Source: Chloroflexota bacterium (GTDB taxonomy: Bacteria; Chloroflexota; Dehalococcoidia; JACQGW01). From it: DNA of 7,920 nucleotides. The notes under the pieces are model-generated. The model saw only the letters and a list, made by a program, of their open reading frames with translations. It searched no databases and was not told the DNA's origin. Below, piece after piece: positions 1 through 5,958 of the stretch; the stretch's first letter is position 1, and each line of letters starts with the position of its first letter. The DNA is taken from NCBI GenBank assembly GCA_016199325.1, contig JACQGW010000304.1:1-7920 (forward strand). Direction: 5' to 3'. A program made the translations under genes and the position numbers.

Positions 1-1329
1 AGCAACCTGACGGACGTGTCGTTCACGCTCTCGTTCCTGACGCGACACCCGTCGGTCGCGGCGGTCCGCTACTGGATCAGCGGGACGAATCCGATCTCCG
101 GGACGTGGGCCACCGACTTCCGGCTGACTGCGTTCCCGCCTGATCCCTGCTCCATGTGCCCCGGGCATACGCACTGGGTCCGCATCGGCGGCGCCGGCAC
201 TTTCGACCGGCTGCTGCCCGAGACCACCTACCAGTTCGCCATCTTCCTCGACGACGGCCTGGAGCCGGTCATCCCGCCCGGCTCGCTGACGACGGGGCCA
301 ACCCTCGACGTCCGCCAGTCCGACGGCGCCTGGGGGCGGGTCCTCGACCAGGACGGCTACGCCGTCCCCGGTGCCATCGTCTACGCCTCCCTGGAGAGCC
401 TGGAGGTGGTGATCAGCGGGACGACGTCGGCGCATCCGCACTCGACGCTCCTCTCCGCGGTGACCAACGACGCCGGCTACTGGTGGATCGACCTGGCCGG
501 CGTTCGGACGCTGGACCTCTCGGCGCCGTTCGTCTACTCGACGACGGACCCGGTCCATCTGGTTGCCCGGGGCGGGCCGAACACCATCGCCTTCGGCGAC
601 CCGTCGGCCGACCCGCGGAACTGGCCGTTCAACCTGACGCTGCGCGAGATCGTCGAGCGGCGGATGGCGCTGGGCATCGGCTGGAATGCGGTGGGGCTGC
701 CCCTGGAGCCGACGCGGCCGCTGTCGGTGTCGGAGGTGGTGCGGCAGGTGAACGACGGTGGGGTGACCCGCCTGACGAGCGTGTTCTGGTACGGCGAGAC
801 GGACGGCCAGTGGCACGGCGTTTCGGCGAGCGGGGCGAGCCTGGCGAATCCGTCGGACGACTTCGTGCTGCGGCCCGGGCGGGGGTACTTCTTCAAGATG
901 CTTCAGCGGTTCGACTGGAGCCTGCTGGGGCACGAGCTGACGGAGACGGTGCCGTTGCGGCTGCTGGATGGGTGGAACCTGGTAGGGGTGCCGCGGCTGA
1001 CGGGGCTGACGGCGCAGGATCTGTCGGATGCGGCGGGGACGATCTCGGGGACGCTGACGTACAACATTCGGGAAGTGGACCGGTGGATCTACGGCGGCTA
1101 TGAGGGGCACGTATCGGGGTACACATTCAACGACTTCCCGGTGGTGGACACGCAGGGGTACTTCATCCGGGTGAACCCGGGTGGAGCCGGCATCCTGGTG
1201 CCGGGCGACGCGGACTACTATCGCCCGCTGAATGGGGCGACGACACTTTCGATCAACGTCGAGCGTCTGGAGGCGGTCGTCCTCCAAACAGACGCGGTGT
1301 TGCCCAGCCGACGGCGGCTGGAGGTCTAG
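1..1329 (+). CDS. Multidomain secreted protein, 5'-truncated by the window edge (FN3-like, carboxypeptidase-regulatory-like, two GWN modules)
   Basis: The frame is open from base 1, so the GTG at 16 is probably an internal valine and the true start lies upstream. About 442 residues are visible. Bases 1-300 read as an FN3-like domain of the type found before many extracellular proteins: a 'NLTDVSFTLSFLT' strand at the start and 'LLPETTYQFAIFLDDG' near bases 211-258. Bases 316-640 ('AWGRVLDQDGYAVPGAIVYA' at the start) look like a carboxypeptidase-regulatory-like beta-sandwich. Bases 664-1210 hold two related modules, each with a GWN motif (679-687 and 970-978) and a later GYF motif (883-897 and 1156-1170). 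No catalytic domain, membrane anchor or sorting signal is visible in this part, and the signal peptide must lie upstream. The role is unknown; the domains suit an extracellular or surface-binding protein. A terminator-like palindrome follows the stop, so it is probably not in the downstream operon. The domain calls are by eye. Confidence 0.8.
   Translation, partial: SNLTDVSFTLSFLTRHPSVAAVRYWISGTNPISGTWATDFRLTAFPPDPCSMCPGHTHWVRIGGAGTFDRLLPETTYQFAIFLDDGLEPVIPPGSLTTGPTLDVRQSDGAWGRVLDQDGYAVPGAIVYASLESLEVVISGTTSAHPHSTLLSAVTNDAGYWWIDLAGVRTLDLSAPFVYSTTDPVHLVARGGPNTIAFGDPSADPRNWPFNLTLREIVERRMALGIGWNAVGLPLEPTRPLSVSEVVRQVNDGGVTRLTSVFWYGETDGQWHGVSASGASLANPSDDFVLRPGRGYFFKMLQRFDWSLLGHELTETVPLRLLDGWNLVGVPRLTGLTAQDLSDAAGTISGTLTYNIREVDRWIYGGYEGHVSGYTFNDFPVVDTQGYFIRVNPGGAGILVPGDADYYRPLNGATTLSINVERLEAVVLQTDAVLPSRRRLEV
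664..1210 (+). repeat. Two tandem GWN modules within the secreted protein
   Basis: Module A (about 664-957) runs from 'GIGWNAVGLPLEP' through a Trp-containing middle ('FWYGETDGQW') to 'GRGYFFK'. Module B (about 958-1210) runs from 'DGWNLVGVPRL' through 'VDRWIYGGYEG' to 'TQGYFIR'. The shared order is GWN-x-VG-x-P, then a helix-like segment with D or S/E and L, then a W-containing strand, then GYF(F/I)(K/R). This points to an old internal duplication at protein level, and the DNA copies are diverged. From memory, similar GWN-hydrophobic-P segments are common at the C-terminal end of secreted Chloroflexota proteins. Confidence 0.6.
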
Positions 1330-1343
1330 GGACTCGGATTCTG

Positions 1344-1380
1344 GTCGGGGCGGCGCCGGCGCCGCCCCGACTTCCTTCTC
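1344..1380 (+). terminator. Probable intrinsic terminator after the secreted-protein gene
   Basis: Bases 1344-1371 form a perfect palindrome: the 14-base arm gtcggggcggcgcc is followed at once by its exact reverse complement. It would fold as a GC-only stem of about 12 pairs, apart from its outer T-A pair, closed by a ccgg loop. The pyrimidine tail ttccttctc (1372-1380) follows. It starts 14 bases after the stop codon at 1327-1329. The tail is C-interrupted rather than a pure T tract, which is common in high-GC genomes but weakens the call. The symmetry would let it act on both strands, though no convergent gene is present. Confidence 0.7.
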
Positions 1381-1594
1381 AGGGGATGAAGTTGCGCGCC
1401 CAGCACCGCCCCATCTCGGGACTCCAGGGTCTTCCACGGTCTATTCAACGGGGTTCTTTCTCATGGACGTGCGGCACGCCGCGACGTCGTGAAGGGGTTC
1501 ACGTTTCTGTGCAGCGGCAAACAAGCGGATTGGAGCGCTGTCCAACAGCGTGGAGATGCTTCCCCGCGGCCGAGCACGACAGGGAGGGGGTGAG

Positions 1595-1654
1595 ATGAGC
1601 TCCGGCGGACCTGCCGGACGTATCACCGGACAGGTGCAGGCCCATCGGGAATAG
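1595..1654 (+). CDS. Possible 19-codon leader ORF upstream of the lipoprotein
   Basis: The ATG at 1595 is preceded by a purine-rich Shine-Dalgarno (ggagggggtga, 1583-1593), one of the strongest in the window. The ORF encodes MSSGGPAGRITGQVQAHRE and stops with TAG at 1652-1654, 31 bases before the lipoprotein ATG. Inside it, tccggc (1601-1606) can pair with gccgga (1613-1618). Alternatively cctgccgg (1610-1617) can pair with ccgg-a-cagg (1626-1634). The two folds are mutually exclusive. That layout would suit a leader peptide that tunes the downstream operon, but no run of regulatory codons, such as a stretch of one amino acid, is present. The peptide resembles nothing I know. It could equally be a chance ATG behind a purine-rich stretch. 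Confidence 0.3.
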   Translation: MSSGGPAGRITGQVQAHRE

Positions 1655-1677
1655 ACGTATAGCGCCCCGATGTGGGT

Positions 1678-1685
1678 GAGGAGGT
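1678..1685 (+). promoter_or_regulatory. Shine-Dalgarno of the lipoprotein gene; start choice ambiguous
   Basis: GAGGAGGT lies directly against the ATG at 1686, with no spacer, which is too close for that core to serve it. The same core is 6 bases upstream of an in-frame GTG at 1692, a good distance. The ATG could instead use the overlapping GGTGA at 1675-1679, which is 6 bases away and can pair with the 16S rRNA tail. The two starts differ by only two residues (M-D). Confidence 0.6.
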
Positions 1686-2594
1686 ATGGACGTGCTGCGC
1701 AAGTCGCGTGTGGCGATCATTTCGGCGATCATTGGCGTCCTCTGGCTGCTCGGTTGCAGCTCGCCGGCGCCTGCTGTGGACAAGAAGGGCGAGTCGGTCT
1801 CGATCAAAGGGCCGGAAGGGCAGCAAGCGGTGGTCAGCAAGCAACTGCCTCCGGAGTTCGCGGGCTGGCCCGCTCCCCAGGGCTTTGCGCCGGGCGGCAG
1901 CGTGAGCGTCTCTGCCCGGGGGCAGCAAGGGGCCGCCGCCTCCTGGGTCGGCAAGGGGACGACGGCGGCCGTCGTCGACTTCTACAAGAGGACCCTGACC
2001 CAGCAAGGCTGGAAAGAGGAGTTCGCGATGGACAGCGGCACGGGGAGCCAGCTCGGCTTCAGCAAGGGCGAGGAGAGCGCGCTGATCATCGCCGACAAGC
2101 AGGGCGACGACGTGACGGTGTCGGTCATTCTGAGTAAGTCCGGCCGGCCGGCGGCAGCCGTGCCCACCGCGCCCGGCGCCGCGGCGGTGCCCACGGTCGC
2201 CAGGCCGACCGCGCCTGCAGCAGCGGCGCCCACCGCCGCGACGCCGACCCCCGAACCGCCCGCCCTCGCCGACGCCTCGGCCCTGCCGGCCGAGATGAAA
2301 GACCTGCCGGTCCCGGCCGGTTTCGCGGTTGAGAAGGGCACCACCCAGCGCCTGACGACCGGCACCACGTTTCAGGGTGCCACCGCTACCTGGGTCGGAA
2401 AGGGCACCGTCAAAGACGTCGCCGCGTTCTATCGCCAGGCGCTGCCTGCGAAGGGCTGGCAAGAGCAGGCGTTCCTCGAGTCCGAGGAGAACGCGACGCT
2501 CGCGTTCGACAGCTCGGACGGCTCGCTGCATCTCGGAATCATCATCAACAAGGATGACGACGGCACACGGGCGATGGTCAGCCTGACGAAGTAG
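1686..2594 (+). CDS. Lipoprotein with two copies of an uncharacterised domain
   Basis: This is a 302-residue protein counted from the ATG at 1686; an in-frame GTG at 1692 is an equally good start. The N-terminus is a classic lipoprotein signal: basic residues (LRKSR, 4-8), a hydrophobic core (9-20), then lipobox LLGC with the modified cysteine at residue 24, followed by SSPAP. The mature protein would be tethered to the outer face of the membrane. Residues 54-151 and 200-302 are two copies of one domain. They are joined by a low-complexity Ala/Pro/Thr linker (about 152-199). Each copy has LP-x-E, a P-x-P/A-x-GF segment, (S/T)WVGKGT, FY(K/R)-x-x-L, then GW and a C-terminal beta segment. The FY...L...GW order resembles a small domain seen in other bacterial lipoproteins, but I cannot name a function. 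No catalytic residues are evident. It is the first gene of the probable operon and lies 35 bases before the Tat-exported protein. A role as the membrane anchor or assembly factor of that protein is an inference from position only. Confidence 0.85.
   Translation: MDVLRKSRVAIISAIIGVLWLLGCSSPAPAVDKKGESVSIKGPEGQQAVVSKQLPPEFAGWPAPQGFAPGGSVSVSARGQQGAAASWVGKGTTAAVVDFYKRTLTQQGWKEEFAMDSGTGSQLGFSKGEESALIIADKQGDDVTVSVILSKSGRPAAAVPTAPGAAAVPTVARPTAPAAAAPTAATPTPEPPALADASALPAEMKDLPVPAGFAVEKGTTQRLTTGTTFQGATATWVGKGTVKDVAAFYRQALPAKGWQEQAFLESEENATLAFDSSDGSLHLGIIINKDDDGTRAMVSLTK
1845..2591 (+). repeat. Internal domain duplication in the lipoprotein
   Basis: Copy 1 is about 1845-2138 and copy 2 about 2283-2591, separated by a GC-rich linker of about 144 bases. 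Matching landmarks are LPPEF/LPAEM, APQGF/VPAGF, SWVGKGT/TWVGKGT, FYKRTL/FYRQAL and QQGW/AKGW. DNA identity is clear only near the WVGKG codons (tgggtcgg at about 1945 and 2392), so the duplication is old and both copies have been kept. Confidence 0.8.
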
Positions 2595-2615
2595 TCGATG
2601 ATGCATCGCGCGCTG

Positions 2616-2625
2616 AAGGAGGTGA
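2616..2625 (+). promoter_or_regulatory. Shine-Dalgarno that fixes the GTG start of the Tat-exported protein
   Basis: AAGGAGGTGA is a full-length match to the anti-Shine-Dalgarno, and its AAGGAGG core ends 7 bases before the GTG at 2630. The next in-frame ATG lies inside the signal peptide, after the twin arginines, so using it would destroy the export signal. The GTG start is therefore strongly favoured. Confidence 0.85.
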
Positions 2626-2629
2626 CCCT

Positions 2630-5600
2630 GTGTCAGACAAGCACACGGACCTGGTCCGAGTTCGCCGCCCCGGCGCCGGACGCGCGCTGACGCGCCGCCA
2701 GCTCCTGGCGCTGGCGGCAGGCTCGGCGTTTTCTATGGGGCTGCGAGGGCCGGCAGACCCGCTGCCGGCCACGCCGCTCGCCGCCGCACCGGCCGAGCTC
2801 AGAGCGGCAACTCCCCTGCGCGTGGTCCGGGCGCAGGACCTGCTGGTGCTGGACTTCTCGTTCCACAACCTCGCCATCGATCTCGACGTCGGCGCGCTGG
2901 TGCGCGCCGATCCGACTCGGGACGCCTATATCGGCGTCGGCTTCCAGCCCCAGAGCTTCCTGGAGGAGGCGGTCGACCCGTCGCAGTGGCCGGGGGGGCG
3001 GAAGCGTGCCCTCGTCGGCGGCGGAAGCTGGCTGGCGTTCAAGCTGCCGCGCGCCACCCAGTCGATCCCGTACACGCTCGACAGCCTGCTCAACTGGGCC
3101 TCCTTCGAGCCCAGGCTGGTTCCGGCCGCCCAGCCGCCCGACCCGCAGCCAGGCAGGCAGCCTCTGACCGGCGCGCCCCCGGCGCCCGTTCCGAACGTCA
3201 CGGGGCCGGTGCGGGCGCCGAAGGCCCCCGTGACGGGCGAGCCGGAGACGGCGATTGAGGCGCCCTGGGGGCTGATTCTCTCGCCCAGCCGGTACGGCGC
3301 CTGGTCCCACGCCCTGGATCCCGTGAGCCTCCCCCAACTGGACGCGAACGGCAACCCCACCGCCACCTGGACCGAGCTGTGGCATACCCGCCTCGGCGTC
3401 GTGCAGGTGCAGGGCGAGGAGGACGATCCGGAGGCCCTCTACCGACTGGTCCGCGCCGACGAGGCGAACGCTTACTACCGGACCGTGCGCGCCGTGTGGC
3501 CCCTCTGGAATGCCCCCGGCGCTCAGGTGAGGACGGGCGGATACACCCGGACCGCTCCGCCCTTGGCGACCCTGGACAACCACCCGTTCCGCCAATCCCT
3601 CACCCCTCGCCAGCGGTGGGAGATCGTCGGCCTGTCGTCGGATTTCAGCCTGCCGGGGGCCAGGCCCCCCATCCAGGTAGACCGGCTTATGCTGACCGCG
3701 CTCGGCGCCTGGCTGAACGTCCACGGCGCCTGGACGCCGCCGACCAGCCTCGGCTTCGCCCTGAAGGGGTGGGATCACGTGGCGACGATGGGGCGCGACC
3801 ACTTCGTGCATACCGTCGAGGTGGGCTTCCTCTTCCCGTTCGGCCACCGCGCCGCCCGGGTGACCATCACCGAGCGCGTGATCGGCCGAGAGCCCAGCAT
3901 CGGGGCATACCTCCGCAAGCGGGAGTACATCATCATCGTCGATCCCGAGAAGACGTACCCCGCCGCAGCGTCGAACCAGTCGGCCGACGGCCGCCGCTTC
4001 CCCTTCAAGCGCCTCCGGCTGACCACCCTCCAGACGCCGGATCTGACCGCCGCCGGTCCAAACAACCAGATCCACAATCTCGGCAGCAGCGCCTACTGGC
4101 TCCAGGTCGCCGGCGCCGAGATCCAGTTCCATCTGATCGGAGAGGACATCGCCGGCCAGCGCATCGAGTTCACGACGCCGCTCGCCTTCCTGAGTGCCAG
4201 TCTGTCCCCGGCCCAGGTCCAGAACGTCGCCAACTGGTACTCGGGATCGCCGCCGCAGGGCTGGCCCGCGTCGCCGCTGCCGACCGATCGGAGGCGGCAG
4301 ATGAAGCTGGACGGCCAGAAGATGGCGTTCGCCCCGAGCAGCGAGCCTGGCGACACGACTTTCGAGACGGCCTCCTTCTCCCTGGGCACGCGCCCTCCGG
4401 CCGGCGGCGGGGCGGGCAGGGCGGCCACGTCGGGTATCCCTTCGTTCCTGCCCGGCATCGCCGAAGCGGACGTCCGACTGGACGCCGTCGAGGCGCTCAC
4501 CGGAGGGAACGGCAGGCGGACCATCGTCCTGGACGAGACGTACGTGAGCGGGGGCTTCAGCAGCGCCAACAAGGGCGCCGTCTTCGCCAGGCTCAAGCCC
4601 GGCAGCGCGTTCAACCCCACCATCGAGCTCTCCGGCGACCGATCGGGCGGCCTCGCCACGCCCAGCATGAGCTTCTCCGGCCTCTCGCGCACCTTCGGGA
4701 CCGTCGGCGGGAACATCGACAACCTGCTGAGGGGCGTGTTCAACCCGGCCGATCTGCTCGGCCTCGACGCCAAGATCCTGGGCAGCGTCTCGCTGAGTCA
4801 GATCATCGGCAGCGTCCTCCCCAGCGAGATCGGCAGCGGCAGTACCAAGTTCCCGAAGATGACCACCCGGATGATCTACCCGACGGGACCCAACGGCGCC
4901 GTCGATCCGCTCGCCCTGCCGACCGCCGTCCAGACCTGCTACGTCTGGACCCCCCCGGTCAAGGACTGGCCGGACCCGGGCCCGCCGCTCTTCGTGGTGG
5001 ACCCGGAGAATCTGAACCCGACGAGCTTCTCGATAAACGCTTGCCTGATCGCCAGGCTCGACGGCTCCGGCGAGCCGACGTACGAAGTCGTCGGCGACCT
5101 CCAGAACTTCGCCATCGATCTGCTCGGCGGCGACAAGAGCTTCATCGTCGTCACGTTCAACCGGTTGCGGTTCACGGCGAAGAGCGGCCAGAAGACCGAC
5201 GTGGACGTGGACATCGCCGAGGTCCTGTTCACGGGCCCGCTCGCGTTCGTGAACTCGCTCCAGACCTATCTCCAGACCGACGGGGTTGGCCTGGGCATCG
5301 ACATCAGCCCGAGCGGGGTGAAAGCCGGCTATACGCTTGCCATCCCGACGATTGCCGTGGGAATGCTGAGCATCCAGAACATCAGCCTCTCGGCCGGGGT
5401 CCACATTCCCCTGACCAACCAGCCGTTCCGGATGCGGTTCGCCTTTAGCGAGCGGGAGAACCCCTTCCTGCTGACCGTCTCGATGTTCGGCGGCGGCGGC
5501 TTCCTCGGCCTGGGTCTAGGGTTGGGCAATGGGACTGACGCCATCGAGCTGTTCGAGGCGGCGCTGGAGTTCGGCGCCAACATCTCGCTGGACTTCGGCG

Positions 5601-5947
5601 GCGGCGCGATCACCGGCGGCGTCTACGCCATGGCCGGCATCTACTTCAAGATGGAAGGCGATCGGGCGGAGCTGACGGGCTACGTGCGGATGGGCGGCAA
5701 CCTCGACGTGCTCGGCATCCTCGTCGTCTCTGTCGAGCTCTACCTGGGGCTGACGTACGATCTGGCCACCGACAAGGTCTGGGGGCAGGCCCGACTGCTC
5801 ATCGCCGTCGAGATCTATGGGGTCAGCGAGACGTTCGAGTACACCGTGGAGCGCAAGTTCTCCGGCCCGTCCGGCGACCCGACCTTCGAGCAGTTGGTGC
5901 CCGCCCAGGCCGACTGGGACGCCTACTGCGATGCCTTCGCCGCGTAG
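2630..5947 (+). CDS. Large Tat-exported protein of unknown function (1105 residues)
   Basis: The GTG start follows an excellent ribosome binding site. The N-terminus carries a twin-arginine signal: TRRQLL at residues 21-26, then the hydrophobic stretch ALAAGSAFSMGL. The export route is therefore Tat, which implies the protein folds before it crosses the membrane. The cleavage site is not obvious; an Ala/Pro-rich stretch covers residues 42-58. After it come a conserved-looking block (about 67-115, with 'LVRADPTRDAYIGV'), a Pro-rich linker (about 164-206), 'TAIEAPW' (207-213) and 'LWHTRLGV' (250-257). Further on are 'GRDHFVHTVEVGFLFPFGHR' and 'YLRKREYIIIVDPEKTYP'. The C-terminal 220 residues (about 885-1105) are Gly-rich and beta-rich, with a G-rich run at 954-968, and end in WDAYCDAFAA. 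From memory these motifs match very long proteins annotated as hypothetical in Actinobacteria, Chloroflexota and others, usually next to a relative of the following gene. I know no assigned function, enzyme motif or cofactor site. It is probably cotranscribed with both neighbours. Confidence 0.85.
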   Translation: MSDKHTDLVRVRRPGAGRALTRRQLLALAAGSAFSMGLRGPADPLPATPLAAAPAELRAATPLRVVRAQDLLVLDFSFHNLAIDLDVGALVRADPTRDAYIGVGFQPQSFLEEAVDPSQWPGGRKRALVGGGSWLAFKLPRATQSIPYTLDSLLNWASFEPRLVPAAQPPDPQPGRQPLTGAPPAPVPNVTGPVRAPKAPVTGEPETAIEAPWGLILSPSRYGAWSHALDPVSLPQLDANGNPTATWTELWHTRLGVVQVQGEEDDPEALYRLVRADEANAYYRTVRAVWPLWNAPGAQVRTGGYTRTAPPLATLDNHPFRQSLTPRQRWEIVGLSSDFSLPGARPPIQVDRLMLTALGAWLNVHGAWTPPTSLGFALKGWDHVATMGRDHFVHTVEVGFLFPFGHRAARVTITERVIGREPSIGAYLRKREYIIIVDPEKTYPAAASNQSADGRRFPFKRLRLTTLQTPDLTAAGPNNQIHNLGSSAYWLQVAGAEIQFHLIGEDIAGQRIEFTTPLAFLSASLSPAQVQNVANWYSGSPPQGWPASPLPTDRRRQMKLDGQKMAFAPSSEPGDTTFETASFSLGTRPPAGGGAGRAATSGIPSFLPGIAEADVRLDAVEALTGGNGRRTIVLDETYVSGGFSSANKGAVFARLKPGSAFNPTIELSGDRSGGLATPSMSFSGLSRTFGTVGGNIDNLLRGVFNPADLLGLDAKILGSVSLSQIIGSVLPSEIGSGSTKFPKMTTRMIYPTGPNGAVDPLALPTAVQTCYVWTPPVKDWPDPGPPLFVVDPENLNPTSFSINACLIARLDGSGEPTYEVVGDLQNFAIDLLGGDKSFIVVTFNRLRFTAKSGQKTDVDVDIAEVLFTGPLAFVNSLQTYLQTDGVGLGIDISPSGVKAGYTLAIPTIAVGMLSIQNISLSAGVHIPLTNQPFRMRFAFSERENPFLLTVSMFGGGGFLGLGLGLGNGTDAIELFEAALEFGANISLDFGGGAITGGVYAMAGIYFKMEGDRAELTGYVRMGGNLDVLGILVVSVELYLGLTYDLATDKVWGQARLLIAVEIYGVSETFEYTVERKFSGPSGDPTFEQLVPAQADWDAYCDAFAA

Positions 5948-5958
5948 AGGAGAGACCG

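Larger units (their letters stand above)
1330..1685. other. Intergenic region between the secreted-protein gene and the lipoprotein operon
   Basis: This is the only gene-poor stretch over 300 bases. It begins with the terminator (1344-1380). The middle part, about 1381-1580, contains short dyads only: ttgga(6)tccaa overlapping cgctgt-cca-acagcg near 1530-1552, and gtgcggcac near 1468. Bases 1583-1654 hold a possible small ORF with a strong ribosome binding site. Bases 1678-1685 are the Shine-Dalgarno of the lipoprotein gene. The operon promoter should lie here, but I see no convincing -35/-10 pair. ORFs that cross this region on either strand lack ribosome binding sites and protein-like composition. 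Confidence 0.6.

Noticed and set aside
1386..1598. A 70-codon + strand ORF in the intergenic region
   Set aside because: Its only purine-rich stretch touches the ATG directly, and the translation has no coherent protein features.
1634..1662. Possible promoter with gtatag (1657-1662) as a -10 element
   Set aside because: The hexamer 17 bases upstream is gtgcag, unlike a -35 element, and the -10 match is weak. It would also leave a very short leader.
1499..1954. A 151-codon minus-strand ORF crossing the lipoprotein start
   Set aside because: It overlaps the lipoprotein signal sequence antisense, has no clear ribosome binding site and no recognisable domain.
2139..2282. GC-rich, repetitive-looking stretch in the lipoprotein gene
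   Set aside because: It is simply the Ala/Pro/Thr linker between the two domains, with no regular DNA repeat unit.
2633..5404. A 923-codon open frame on the minus strand opposite the Tat-exported protein gene
   Set aside because: It is a shadow of high-GC coding sequence: rich in Arg, Gly, Ala, Asp and Glu, with no ribosome binding site or recognisable domain. The + strand frame has a signal peptide, a strong ribosome binding site and protein-like composition.
3379..5448. A 689-codon + strand frame within the Tat-exported protein gene
   Set aside because: Arg/Pro/Gly-rich out-of-frame translation typical of GC-rich DNA, with no start signal.
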